Numbered from the stretch's first letter, positions 17,111 to 26,082 are shown. The stretch: 64,000 nucleotides of DNA from an uncultured Desulfobulbaceae bacterium (GCA_903887485.1 CAISPV010000081.1:1-64000), one strand, 5' to 3'. The notes: generated by a model from the letters alone, not told the origin. Numbers and translations: made by a program.

Positions 17111-17407
17111 CGTATATATCCTTGAGCAGATCAAACTAAAGATGATATTTCATCATATAGAGAAAAAAATCAGCAATCAAGTATATTCTCGAATAGCTGT
17201 AGCCACTTTCCTCGCAGCAAAGAAAAAATTGGTTTTCCCCGGCTGGAGAAGAGGACTTCCTTGCTATTATTCATCTGTTGCAGGACAGTTGCAAGCTGTT
17301 AGCGAAATTGGCTTGCCTTGTGTCGATGGTCATGACATAATAAATTGAAAATATTCTACCATGCTATCCAGAAAGACTACCATCTTTATATGTTAGCGGA
17401 GGGCAAC

Positions 17408-17761
17408 ATGGACAACAAGCGAAGACATTTTAGAGTGGATATACAGGGAATGGTGGTTGATATTTCCGATGATATCGGATTTTGTTCCGCAGAGGTAACA
17501 AATGTTTCCCGATCCGGTATCTGCCTCTGTGAAATGTCGAGGAATCTGCGTGTTAAAGATGACAACTTTCTGATTGTCATCTCTGTCCAAGGGTACCGAT
17601 TCAAAACACATGCCCTGAGAAAATGGTGGACAACACAGAGGGTTGATACGGTACTTGGAGTAGAACTTATAAACACTCCTTGGGATTGGACTGAGTTTGT
17701 GTCTACCTTGGAGCCGGCAAAAGACGATGTTTGGAGCTCCTCCGGCAAAATATTGACTTAA
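17408..17761 (+). CDS. PilZ domain c-di-GMP receptor protein
   Basis: 117 residues from ATG 17408, with GGAG 7 nt upstream. The protein starts with NKRRHFRVD, the RxxxR c-di-GMP-binding switch of PilZ domains, followed by DISDDIGFCSAEVTNVSRSGICLC (D/NxSxxG) and a short beta barrel. A single PilZ domain with no output partner probably acts by protein-protein contact. It is divergent from the HD-GYP/helical-repeat operon across ~300 bases in which I see no other gene, so these c-di-GMP genes may share regulation. Confidence 0.85.
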   Translation: MDNKRRHFRVDIQGMVVDISDDIGFCSAEVTNVSRSGICLCEMSRNLRVKDDNFLIVISVQGYRFKTHALRKWWTTQRVDTVLGVELINTPWDWTEFVSTLEPAKDDVWSSSGKILT

Positions 17762-17968
17762 TCCCAACCTGCTTTCATCCCACCGTTAGTTTCAAACATA
17801 TGATCAACGCGCCGGAATGAGTCCGAAAAAAAGCCCGCTTGCCCTGAAGTTCGACAATAAAGTATTCAACAAAAAAACAGCGCCGCTACGCTTCGACATC
17901 TTGGCCGGAATGGAATCGGTGGCCGGATTCCGTGGAATACGCAAACAATGTGCAAAAAGAAGGTTCGT

Positions 17969-18421
17969 ATGAAGATTTTTAATTTTTTTCTCGTTATCGC
18001 GGCAAGTTCTCTTCTCTGCCAGGGCTGCGCCTCACCCCCTGCATCGGATAGCAGGCAGCAAAGCAAAGGAAGTCTTGTTGACCTGGGCAATGGCATCTGC
18101 CGGCAGGACAATGGCCGGATGTGGCAGGTGGAGAGCACAGAGACCTTCTCCAATGGCCAAGAGGCCCTTCATTATGTCCAGCAACTCACTCTTGGCAATC
18201 ATGGAAACTGGCGTCTTCCCAGCAAGGAGGAGTTCCATGATCTTTACTCCATCTTTGAGATGAAACTTGCCGGCGATTGCCCCATCAAGCTGAAAGGGAG
18301 CTACTGGATGACCAATGGCGAGATCGATGCCGGGGAGTGGGAGTCCTACCCGATCTGCGGCGGCTCGGAGTTGCAGTATTTCAAGGGCAAAAATGGCCGG
18401 GTCCGGGCCGTTTGGCCCTAG
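17969..18421 (+). CDS. DUF1566 lipoprotein
   Basis: 150 residues from ATG 17969 (AGAAGG 5-6 nt upstream). The signal peptide ends with the lipobox LCQGC, so it is a predicted lipoprotein with the acylated Cys around residue 20. The mature part is a DUF1566 (Lcl C-terminal-like) domain: DLGNGICRQDNGRMWQVE, NGQEALHYVQQL, NWRLPSKEEFHDLYSIF, SYWMTNGE and NGRVRAVWP. The family's function is poorly known; in Legionella Lcl the domain is part of a surface adhesin. Two more DUF1566 proteins occur in the window (29025-30059 and 43294-44226). Confidence 0.8.
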   Translation: MKIFNFFLVIAASSLLCQGCASPPASDSRQQSKGSLVDLGNGICRQDNGRMWQVESTETFSNGQEALHYVQQLTLGNHGNWRLPSKEEFHDLYSIFEMKLAGDCPIKLKGSYWMTNGEIDAGEWESYPICGGSELQYFKGKNGRVRAVWP

Positions 18422-18490
18422 CGAGACCAGTGTTCATCAGACCCGGTACCGTGTAGATAGAACACTTCAAGGCTCCCCCCTCACACAGCT

Positions 18491-21280
18491 ATGACCAATA
18501 CCGCCACCATCGACACTATCCGTAAACGCGCCGCTCGTTTCGCCAATGACTTTTCTCGGGCGACCTATGAAATGGGAGAGGCGCAAAACTTCATCCGGGG
18601 CCTCTGTGAAATCTTTGAACTGCCGGTGCTCAAAGCTGTCAGTTTCGAGCACCGGGCCAAAAAGTTAGGCGGCAGTCATGGCCGGATAGATGGGTTTTTT
18701 CCCGGCCTGCTCCTCATCGAGATGAAGTCCACCGGCAAGGACTTGCAGGAGGCATACCAGCAAGCCACCGAATATCTGCCCAATATTCCTGCCGTTGAAC
18801 TTCCCCGCTATATTCTGGTCAGTGATTTTGTCCATATCCATCTCTACAATTGCGAGAGCCATGGCGATCCGTTGTACTTTCCCCTCGCTGATCTACCCAA
18901 ACATATCGATTCGCTGCTCTTTCTGGCCGGCTATAAAAGTGTCATCGCCCAACAGCAAGCCGCCATCAACCAACGCGCCGCCGAAAAAATGGCGGACTTG
19001 CACGATGCCATGCTGTCCGCCGGATACCGGGGTAAAGATTTAGAGATCTATCTGGTTCGTCTGGTCTTCTGCCTGTTTGCCGATGATACGGCCTTGTTTG
19101 GCCGCAACGGCCAGTTCCAGGACTATCTGGAGAACCATACCCGTACCGATGGCGACGATCTCCATGATCGTCTGGCCAAGCTCTTTGAAGTGCTCGATAT
19201 CAATTATGAAAAACGGCCTGCCAATATGCCGGAATACCTGCGGGCCTTTCCCTATGTCAACGGCGCGCTTTTTGCCGGCCCGCTCGCCACCTATTACTTT
19301 GACGAGGTCTCCCGTCTCAGCTTGCTTGCCTGCGCCAAAGAAGATTGGAGTGTCATCAGTCCTGAAATATTTGGTTCCCTGTTTCAGGCGATCATGCACT
19401 TTGCCGATAACGATGCCGAGGCCAAAAGTAAAAAACGCCGTGAATTTGGCGCCCATTACACCTCAGAGGCCAATATCCAGAAGGCCATTCAGCCTCTTTT
19501 TATGGAAGGCCTGCGTGAAGAATTCCGGACCATCATGGGTGGCAATAAAAATCGTGCCAGAGAGGGTAAACTCCGGGCCTTTCAGCGGAAACTGGCCACC
19601 ATCAAAATTTTCGACCCTGCCTGTGGCTGCGGTAACTTTCTGGTGGTTGCCTACCGGGAATTGAGGATGTTGGAACTCGATTGCATTGAGGCCATCCATG
19701 GCCGGGAAATGCAGCATCTCGATGTCGGCAACATCATCTATTGCAACGTCAGTCAGTGCTACGGTCTTGAGATTGATGAAGCAGCCGTGCAGATCGCCAC
19801 TGTCGCCCTGTGGCTGACCGATCACCAGATGAATATGGCCGTCGGCAACCGCCTTGGCAGCCATTTTGCCCGTCTGCCGCTGGATAAAAAGGCCAATATT
19901 GTCTGCGCCAACGCCCTGGCGGTTGACTGGCGGGAGGTGCTGCCCCCGGAAGAGTGCAGCTATATCGTCGGCAATCCGCCGTTTATTGGCTTCAGCTACC
20001 AAAGCAAAGAGCAAAAGGGTGACATGGCCGCCGTATTTGCGGGCATAGAGGGTGCGGGGGTGCTTGATTATGTCGCTGCCTGGTATGTGAAGGCCGCCGC
20101 CTATATCAAGGGCAATCCCGCCGTGCCGGTCGCCTTTGTTTCCACCAATAGCATCTGTCAAGGGGAACAGGTTGGCATCCTCTGGAAACACCTGCTGGCC
20201 CAGGGCGTGACCATCCATTTCGCCCATCGCACCTTCCGCTGGAGCAACGAAGGCAAAGGGGTCGCGGCTGTCCATTGTGTGATTGTCGGCTTTGGCCTGG
20301 ACACCCCCAAACACCGCACCCTCTTTGACTATGGTGGCGACATTGCGGGTGATCCTATCCGTATTGCGGCCAAACACATCAACCCCTATCTGGTTGATGC
20401 GCCCACGGTGCTGGTCAGTAAACGACGTAAACCGTTATTTCCTGGTGCGCCGGAGATGTCAAATGGTGGGAAACCTACCGAAGGCGGTCATCTGCTATTA
20501 TCGCCGGAAGAGGCGGATTCGATCAGACACAATGACCCGATTGCCGCCAAGTACATCCGCCCCTTTCTCATGGGCGAGGAGTTCATCAATAACCTGCCCC
20601 GCTATTGCCTGTGGCTGAAAGACAGCACGGCCCAAGACCGCAAGGACTCCCCGGAAATCCAACGCCGGATGCAAGCGGTTGCGGCCATGCGTCTGGCCAG
20701 CCCCAAAGTGCCTACCCAAAAATTAGCTGCAACGCCCTATCTCTTTGGAGAAATCAGAATTTCCTCATCGTCCTATTTGGCTATTCCAAAAGTTTCCTCT
20801 GAACGAAGGCACTATATTCCCATTGGCTACCTTCCAGCCGATGTTATTTGTGGTGATCAGTTACTTTTTATCCCCAACGCCACCCTCACCCACTTCGGCG
20901 TCCTCTGCTCCACCATGCACAACGCCTGGATGCGGACGGTCTGTGGACGGCTGAAGAGCGACTACCGTTACTCCAACACCATCGTCTATAACAACTTCCC
21001 TTGGCCCGCCTCGCTGCCCGCACCCGTAACGGCGAAGATCGAAGCGGCGGCGCAAGCCATCTTGAACGAAAGGGCAGCCGAAGAAACCCGCTGCGCCGGG
21101 CAAGGGCAAAAATGCTCCCTGGCGGCTTTCTATGCACCCGGCAATATGCCCATTGGTCTGGTCAAGGCCCATGCCGCTCTCGATAAAGCCGTTGACGCTG
21201 CCTATGGGTACAAGGGGATGAACACTGACGCTGGACGAGTGGCCTTTCTATTTGAACTCTATGAACGGTTACTTGCGTAA
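18491..21280 (+). CDS. type IIL restriction-modification enzyme, MmeI-like
   Basis: 929 residues, close to MmeI (919). The N-terminal nuclease has D67, E77 and K79 in IDGFFPGLLLIEMKS, a D-x9-ExK arrangement like MmeI D70/E80/K82. A helical spacer follows (~100-330). The gamma-class N6-adenine methyltransferase has motif I DPACGCGNFLVVAYREL, motif IV GNPPFIGFS, and REFGAHYTSEANI as motif X. The C-terminal ~300 residues are the target-recognition domain (SDYRYSNTIVYNNFPWP is its end signature). One polypeptide would methylate one strand of an asymmetric site and cut ~20 nt away. No strong Shine-Dalgarno precedes the ATG. It is followed by two toxin-antitoxin pairs. Confidence 0.92.
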   Translation: MTNTATIDTIRKRAARFANDFSRATYEMGEAQNFIRGLCEIFELPVLKAVSFEHRAKKLGGSHGRIDGFFPGLLLIEMKSTGKDLQEAYQQATEYLPNIPAVELPRYILVSDFVHIHLYNCESHGDPLYFPLADLPKHIDSLLFLAGYKSVIAQQQAAINQRAAEKMADLHDAMLSAGYRGKDLEIYLVRLVFCLFADDTALFGRNGQFQDYLENHTRTDGDDLHDRLAKLFEVLDINYEKRPANMPEYLRAFPYVNGALFAGPLATYYFDEVSRLSLLACAKEDWSVISPEIFGSLFQAIMHFADNDAEAKSKKRREFGAHYTSEANIQKAIQPLFMEGLREEFRTIMGGNKNRAREGKLRAFQRKLATIKIFDPACGCGNFLVVAYRELRMLELDCIEAIHGREMQHLDVGNIIYCNVSQCYGLEIDEAAVQIATVALWLTDHQMNMAVGNRLGSHFARLPLDKKANIVCANALAVDWREVLPPEECSYIVGNPPFIGFSYQSKEQKGDMAAVFAGIEGAGVLDYVAAWYVKAAAYIKGNPAVPVAFVSTNSICQGEQVGILWKHLLAQGVTIHFAHRTFRWSNEGKGVAAVHCVIVGFGLDTPKHRTLFDYGGDIAGDPIRIAAKHINPYLVDAPTVLVSKRRKPLFPGAPEMSNGGKPTEGGHLLLSPEEADSIRHNDPIAAKYIRPFLMGEEFINNLPRYCLWLKDSTAQDRKDSPEIQRRMQAVAAMRLASPKVPTQKLAATPYLFGEIRISSSSYLAIPKVSSERRHYIPIGYLPADVICGDQLLFIPNATLTHFGVLCSTMHNAWMRTVCGRLKSDYRYSNTIVYNNFPWPASLPAPVTAKIEAAAQAILNERAAEETRCAGQGQKCSLAAFYAPGNMPIGLVKAHAALDKAVDAAYGYKGMNTDAGRVAFLFELYERLLA

Positions 21281-21309
21281 AATTGTTGTAACTCTTCACC
21301 TTGACTTCC

Positions 21310-21327
21310 TGTAATCGAACGATTACA
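21310..21327 (+). promoter_or_regulatory. operator-like palindrome of the HigBA-type module
   Basis: A perfect inverted repeat TGTAATCG-AA-CGATTACA lies 8 nt before the toxin ATG, within a region with TTGACT (21301) and TATAAG (21327-21332) that could be -35/-10-like, although their spacing is longer than ideal. The HTH antitoxin of the module is the natural ligand. If TATAAG is the -10, the transcript would be nearly leaderless, and no Shine-Dalgarno is visible. Confidence 0.55.
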
Positions 21328-21335
21328 TATAAGAC

Positions 21336-21638
21336 ATGAACATAGTCAAGACCACGCCGGAATTTGATGAATGGTTTGCCGGTTTGAAAGACCGGATGAC
21401 AAGGCAGCGGCTGAATGTCCGCCTCCGAAAGGCTATGCTTGGAAATCTTGGCGATGTAAAGCCGGTTGGTAATGGCATCTTTGAAATGCGCGAACATTTC
21501 GGCCCAGGCTGGCGCATGTACTATGAAAAACGAGGCCCTGTGCTGATTGTCATGCTTGGTGGCGGCAATAAGTCAACTCAGGAAGCCGATATCGCAAAAT
21601 CCGTGCAGATAGCAGCAACCTTTGAGGAACAATCATGA
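21336..21638 (+). CDS. RelE/HigB-type (Gp49-like) toxin
   Basis: 100 residues of the phage-derived Gp49-like/HigB family: FDEWFAGLKDRMTRQRLNVRLRKAMLGNLGDVKPVGNGIFEMREHFGPGWRMYY (shown here only as blocks FDEWFAGLKD, NVRLRKAMLGN, GIFEMREHFGPGWRMYY) and a closing LIVMLGGGNKSTQEADI. Family members are ribosome-associated mRNA endonucleases. The toxin gene comes first, as in hig modules, and its stop overlaps the antitoxin start by 4 nt (ATGA). The arrangement and the upstream palindrome support autoregulation by the antitoxin. Confidence 0.88.
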   Translation: MNIVKTTPEFDEWFAGLKDRMTRQRLNVRLRKAMLGNLGDVKPVGNGIFEMREHFGPGWRMYYEKRGPVLIVMLGGGNKSTQEADIAKSVQIAATFEEQS

Positions 21639-21937
21639 CTAAAAAAATAAAACCAGAGACCCTTCCTGATTTTGATCCGGCTCAACACCTTGAGACCAGT
21701 GAGGACATGGCTGCCTATCTTTCCATTGTCATGGAAGAAGATGACCCGGCCCTGCTGGCCGCGGCTTTGGGGGACATAGCCCGCGCCCGTGGAATGTCAG
21801 AGGTTGCCCGGTCTGCCGGCGTTACCCGCGAAGCCCTGTACAAAGCACTCAGGCCAAACGCGCACCCCCGCTTTGAGACCATTAGCAAAGTCTGTAAATC
21901 CCTTGGATTACGCCTGCATGTTGAGCCCGCTCATTGA
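21635..21937 (+). CDS. HigA-like antitoxin (addiction module HTH protein)
   Basis: 100 residues. The N-terminal acidic region (PETLPDFDPAQHLETSEDMAAYLS) is the toxin-binding part of this antitoxin family; the C-terminal half is a helix-turn-helix (ARGMSEVARSAGVTREALYK, FETISKVCKSLGLRL). It overlaps the toxin by 4 nt, so the two are translationally coupled. It should neutralise the toxin and repress at the 21310-21327 palindrome. The remnant at 13733-13918 is a paralogue. Confidence 0.9.
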   Translation: MTKKIKPETLPDFDPAQHLETSEDMAAYLSIVMEEDDPALLAAALGDIARARGMSEVARSAGVTREALYKALRPNAHPRFETISKVCKSLGLRLHVEPAH

Positions 21938-22020
21938 GCCAACGAACGCCCCCTGAAAACATCCTCAAGCTCTACCAGCGACAAGTAATTTGCCATTGTG
22001 TGCTCAATGTGGTATTTTTA

Positions 22021-22036
22021 GTACTTAAACAAGTAC
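22021..22036 (+). promoter_or_regulatory. operator-like palindrome of the Phd/YefM-type module
   Basis: GTACTT-AAAC-AAGTAC is a perfect 6-bp inverted repeat 17 nt upstream of the antitoxin start and directly before its AGGAG ribosome site. Phd/YefM antitoxins bind short palindromes at this position, so autoregulation is likely. Confidence 0.55.
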
Positions 22037-22053
22037 CAAAAGGAGTCTCGCAC

Positions 22054-22317
22054 ATGAATACTATCCCTGCCCAGGAAATTAAACGACGCGGTATTGCCGC
22101 AGTAGATGAGCTGATTGCCAAAGGTGCGGTTCATGTAATCCGTAACAATCAGCCGCAATATGTGGTTCTTTCAGAGGCTCGCTATCAGGCCTTGCTGGAG
22201 GCGGAAGACGATGCCTACACGGCGCGGGTACTGACCTCATTGAACGATCTGCGTAATGGTCGCACCCAACGAGGCACGGCGGCAGAGTTGCTGAAAGAGT
22301 TGAGCGGGGAAGACTAA
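22054..22317 (+). CDS. Phd/YefM-type antitoxin
   Basis: 87 residues; ATG 22054 has AGGAG 8 nt upstream. The N-terminal half (IPAQEIKRRGIAAVDELIAKG, VHVIRNNQPQYVVLSEARYQALLE) is a Phd/YefM DNA-binding dimer fold. The C-terminal acidic tail ending in ELLKELSGED should wrap the toxin. The toxin gene begins 1 nt after its stop codon. Confidence 0.85.
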   Translation: MNTIPAQEIKRRGIAAVDELIAKGAVHVIRNNQPQYVVLSEARYQALLEAEDDAYTARVLTSLNDLRNGRTQRGTAAELLKELSGED

Positions 22318-22318
22318 G

Positions 22319-22594
22319 GTGTACACCCTCGTCTGGACGACCAGCTTTACCCGTGCAGCCAGGAAATTCCTCAAACACCACCCTGACTTGCGGGAAGCAG
22401 TAACGACGATTCTCGAAGACCTGGAAAGCGATCCCTTTCAGCCCCACCTTCGATACCACCACCTTGTCGGTAAACTCAAGGGCGTGCAGGCCATCAGTAT
22501 CACCTCCAGTTACCGTCTTACCCTGACCATTCTGATTACAGACCAAGAAATTAACCTGCTTGATATCGGCAGCCATGACGAGGTGTACCGATAG
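22319..22594 (+). CDS. RelE/YafQ-type mRNA interferase toxin
   Basis: 91 residues with a GTG start one nucleotide after the antitoxin stop. The fold elements are LVWTTSFTRAARKFLKHHPDL, ILEDLESDPFQPHLRYHHLVGKLKG, AISITSSYRLTL and INLLDIGSHDEVYR. The closing DIGSHDEVY is typical of RelE/ParE toxins such as YafQ/MqsR-like interferases. It probably cleaves mRNA at the ribosome and is neutralised by the adjacent antitoxin. Confidence 0.88.
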   Translation: MYTLVWTTSFTRAARKFLKHHPDLREAVTTILEDLESDPFQPHLRYHHLVGKLKGVQAISITSSYRLTLTILITDQEINLLDIGSHDEVYR

Positions 22595-22717
22595 CGAAAA
22601 GGAACGCTTCACGACATGCCATGAACATGACGAAGATCTGAAACTTAAGGGCCTCGGAAATCTGAGACTCATACAGGTAAGCGAAGACTCCGAAATGTCA
22701 TGACGGGGCGCTCACAA

Positions 22718-25186
22718 TCACCCTGCCTTCTTGCCCCGCACCCGCCTTTTCTCGTCCATAATCCGTTCCAGTTCAGCGCCATCGACAATTTCCTGCCGGA
22801 TCAGGATATCGGCCAGGGTCTCTATCTGCCACCAGTTGGCCTCCACCAGCTCACCGGCCCTTTTGGTGGCCTTGTCGATCCAGACACGGACCTGACGCTC
22901 CACCACCTCCCGGAAAAACTGGGGGTTGACGTTGTGGGTCAGGGTGTCGGTATGGACAAAACCCAGTTCCTCGTCCATCCCCAGGTTGGCGATGGCGAGG
23001 TAGGCTTGGTGCGTCGCCTCCTCAAGGTCGCTGGAGGCCCCGGTGTCCATGCCCTTGGCGCCGAATTTTTTCATGCTGGCCACTCTTCCGGCCATGAGCA
23101 CGCAGATGTTGTTGAACATCTCCTCCTTGGAAAGGTTGCTGGGAAAATCCTCAAAGCTGTACGAGATGAAACCCAGGGTCCGCAGGCGCGGGGCAATGGT
23201 GACCTGCTCGATCTTGACATCGGGGAGCAGCAGGTAGGAGAGCGCCGCATGGCCGGCCTCGTGGAAGGCGGTCTGGCGCAGGTCTTCCTCCAGATTACGG
23301 ATATGCTTCTTCTCCAGCTTTGAGCCGTATTTGATGATGTTGATCTGCTCGATAAGGATCTCTTCGGTGATGCAGGCGAGGCCATGGCGGATGGCATGGA
23401 GGGAGGCCTCCTTGCCGATGCGCTGCAGCTCGTAGCCATTCATGCCGGAGATGTAGCGGACCACCCTCTCCACATCGATTTTGCCGTCGTTGGGCTTTTT
23501 GAGGATCTGCTCGATGAAAAAACGCCGCGCCTCCCGGTCCAGCTCCGGCGTCTCGACAAAGGTGTCGATGCGTTCAGGCTCAATCAGCAGTTCCGGCACC
23601 TCCTCCCGGCTCACCGCCGTGACCACGGTGAAGACCGACTCCTCCGGATCATCCGATAGCGCGTCGATCTCGAGGGCCAGCTGATCGGCAGGCACGCCGG
23701 TCAGCATTCCTTCCATCACCCCTTTGACGTCGATGCCGTCGAGAAAAACGATACTGGGCGCGTATTCACGGGCCTTGAGATACACCCGGCGGATGTAGTC
23801 GGAGTCAAAGAGCTCGGTGCGGGAGACATGGATGTAGGGCCGACCAGCCTCGCGGGCAAAGGCCTTGCCCAGCAGGGTTTTGCCGACCCCGGACGGCCCG
23901 TAGATCAACATACCCTTGGGCATGCTGATGGCAAATTTCTTCACCAGCTCCGGTTTTTTCAGGGTATTGATGATCTGCTTGAGGATGGTTTTGGTCTGGC
24001 GGTTGCCGGCGATATCGGCAAAACCAATCCCGGAGAATTCGATGGCCGGCCGTTCGCTGCGCAACAACCCCTTGCCCCTGGGCAGCGCCCGGGTTTCCGC
24101 CCCGGCCAGGCTGAAGATAAGATCCTCCCCCCGCTGGTACTCCTTCCAGGTCAGCTCCACGGTCTGGTTGTTCTTGTAGAGCTGGGGCAGGATCTGGTCT
24201 CCGGCCGCAGCAAGCCGGTGCAGCGAGGCCTCAGCCTTTTTGGTCATCTTGAAGATGATCCGGGCCGGAGAAGTGGACAATTGCCGCAGACTGCGGATGA
24301 TCTTGAAGAGGAGTTCGTCGGGCAGTTTCTGCTTCACCTTTTTGGCGGATATCGCCGGCCCCAGGGAGAGGACCAGGAGGGTCACCAACCCCTTGAGATC
24401 AGGGCAATCAAATCCAATCCCCTTGTCCCGGAAATGTTTGGCCAGCTGCTCCAGGGAATCGGTGCCGATGCGAACCATGGCGTTGATGCCCAGCCGGTTG
24501 AAGAGAATAATATAGTTCTGGGCCAGGGTGGCCAGGAGCTTCGGGGCGATGGCCGACTGGATGGCCTCGCCAGCCACCTTCTTTTCCTTGGCAATGGCAT
24601 CCATGATCAGGCCCTGGGCCTGGGCCTTGCTGCGGCGGAAGGTGGCCTGAAACTCCTTGCCCTGGTAAAGGGCGCTGCCAAGGGTGGAGGTGAAGATGAA
24701 GACCACCTCGCGGCAGTTGATGCCGTTCTCCGGCTCCTCTTTGGTGATCAGGTCGAGTAGCGCCATCTGCAGCTGGCTGCTCGCCATTTCAATGGCCTCA
24801 AAGAGGATAATGGCGCGGGGAGTGGCGCGGAGAAAACGGAGCAGATCGCCTTCCGGGATCTCCGGGTCGGTCATCTGGGGGCCAAGAAGCTGATCGGTGC
24901 CTTCCGGATCGCTGTAGCGTTCCAGATCAAAGTGTTTGAACCCCTTATACTCCTTGAGCATGGAGCAGAGAACCCGGGCCAGGTAGATCTTGCCCACGTC
25001 CGAAGGCCCCAGGAAGGTGAAGATCGCCTTGGGCTCTGCCTCCTTGGGCGGGCGGAAGGCCATGTGGCTGAAGGCGTCCACCACCTCGTCGATGGCGTCG
25101 TCCTGATCGAGAACTATCTTTTTCAGTTCCCGGCGAATGGCCTCAAACTGCTTGAGTTGATTTTCTTTAGGTTCGGAAGGTGACAA
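22718..25186 (-). CDS. ClpB-D2-like AAA domain fused to FtsH-like AAA/M41 metalloprotease
   Basis: 822 residues with a TTG start preceded by AAGGGAG. Residues ~20-230 align with the second AAA module of ClpA/ClpB (VLDQDDAIDEVVDAF, FLGPSDVGKIYLA, ILFEAIE, FIFTSTLGSALYQG). Residues ~388-600 align with the FtsH AAA module (FADIAGNRQTK, YGPSGVGKTLLG, FLDGID). Residues ~635-800 are an M41 peptidase with HEAGH (642-646) and the third zinc ligand in GASSDLEEAT (D720). No membrane segment is present, unlike FtsH. The catalytic motifs are altered: Walker A of module 1 ends KI, Walker B of module 1 is FEAIE, Walker B of module 2 has Gly for Glu, and the FtsH pore FVG and arginine-finger RPGR are not found. 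The protease site looks intact; the unfoldase probably is not canonical. Confidence 0.85.
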   Translation of the reverse strand: MSPSEPKENQLKQFEAIRRELKKIVLDQDDAIDEVVDAFSHMAFRPPKEAEPKAIFTFLGPSDVGKIYLARVLCSMLKEYKGFKHFDLERYSDPEGTDQLLGPQMTDPEIPEGDLLRFLRATPRAIILFEAIEMASSQLQMALLDLITKEEPENGINCREVVFIFTSTLGSALYQGKEFQATFRRSKAQAQGLIMDAIAKEKKVAGEAIQSAIAPKLLATLAQNYIILFNRLGINAMVRIGTDSLEQLAKHFRDKGIGFDCPDLKGLVTLLVLSLGPAISAKKVKQKLPDELLFKIIRSLRQLSTSPARIIFKMTKKAEASLHRLAAAGDQILPQLYKNNQTVELTWKEYQRGEDLIFSLAGAETRALPRGKGLLRSERPAIEFSGIGFADIAGNRQTKTILKQIINTLKKPELVKKFAISMPKGMLIYGPSGVGKTLLGKAFAREAGRPYIHVSRTELFDSDYIRRVYLKAREYAPSIVFLDGIDVKGVMEGMLTGVPADQLALEIDALSDDPEESVFTVVTAVSREEVPELLIEPERIDTFVETPELDREARRFFIEQILKKPNDGKIDVERVVRYISGMNGYELQRIGKEASLHAIRHGLACITEEILIEQINIIKYGSKLEKKHIRNLEEDLRQTAFHEAGHAALSYLLLPDVKIEQVTIAPRLRTLGFISYSFEDFPSNLSKEEMFNNICVLMAGRVASMKKFGAKGMDTGASSDLEEATHQAYLAIANLGMDEELGFVHTDTLTHNVNPQFFREVVERQVRVWIDKATKRAGELVEANWWQIETLADILIRQEIVDGAELERIMDEKRRVRGKKAG

Positions 25187-25610
25187 GGGCGTTCTCCCTT
25201 AAAGGTGTACCGGCAGTTGATGACAGGAATCTGTTGTATCGCCACCGATATGGCCGCGGCACAAAAGAACCACAATACAGCAAGTTGAAAACCAACACTC
25301 TTTACCTTATATTTTATATTATTATTTCAGCATATTACAAGAAAAAATATTATAAAGATCAGGCCGGTCGCCCAAATGGGGTAAAATCACACCTCATTAT
25401 TGATCCCGGCACTCAGGCAGAAAAACAATATTTCACCTTCAGTTTTCCTCATCTAGACGATATAAGTAACATAGTGGTCTGTTACAGCTACTCAATTTCC
25501 AGGATCTCACATACGGATTCTCTGTCAATTGATCTCCAACAGACCAGAGAACATTCAGCGAGTAGTGTATTCAGCAAGATTCACCCTAACCTTAACCAAG
25601 GAGAATACCC
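25187..25610 (+). other. AT-rich intergenic region
   Basis: About 420 bases between the divergent ClpB-FtsH chimera and dodecin. The sequence is AT-rich around 25300-25360. It must contain both promoters, but I cannot define -10/-35 boxes with confidence and see no RNA gene or coding sequence. Confidence 0.5.
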
Positions 25611-25826
25611 ATGTCTGAGAGTGTCTACAAAATCATCGAGATGGTCGGATCAAGCCCGGTTTCATGGGAAGAAGCTACCAAGAATGCCGTCAAGACCGCC
25701 GGACTGAGTCTGCGCGACCTGCGCATTGCCGAAGTTGTTACCCTGGATATGAAGATTGCTGAGGATGGCAAAGAAACTACCTTTCGGGCACGGGTGAAAC
25801 TCTCTTTCAAGATCGTTTCCGACTAA
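25611..25826 (+). CDS. dodecin family flavin-binding protein
   Basis: 71 residues, the usual dodecin length. The beta-alpha-beta-beta sequence VYKIIEMVGSSPVSWEEATKNAV, LRIAEVVTLDMKI and TFRARVKLSFKI fits the family; the central strand has TLDMKI where classical dodecins carry the flavin-stacking Trp region, so ligand affinity may differ. Dodecins assemble as 12-mers that store flavin or CoA. AAGGAG lies 7 nt before the ATG. A flavin reductase-like gene lies 1.3 kb downstream. Confidence 0.9.
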   Translation: MSESVYKIIEMVGSSPVSWEEATKNAVKTAGLSLRDLRIAEVVTLDMKIAEDGKETTFRARVKLSFKIVSD

Positions 25827-26082
25827 CCCGCACTTCTCACCACGATCTTCCCGAGAAGTCGGGAGCTGCATCGGGGCATAGATGGGGCCGGAATTGTCTT
25901 ATGGCTATTCGGGATAAGCATTACGGCCCCAGCCCTTATTCCACACCTCCCTTTAAAAAAGAGGGGCCAGATTCATTTTCGACATTCGCTCAATCCTGTG
26001 CGAGCTGGGATGGTGGAAGGACCATGGCCATTCCATGGTCAAGTTGACCGACCCATTTTTTTTAAAAGATGAGGAGTCAAAG

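Noticed and set aside
25180..25707. Plus-strand frame upstream of and overlapping dodecin
   Set aside because: Low complexity in AT-rich DNA; it overlaps dodecin in another frame and has no ribosome site.
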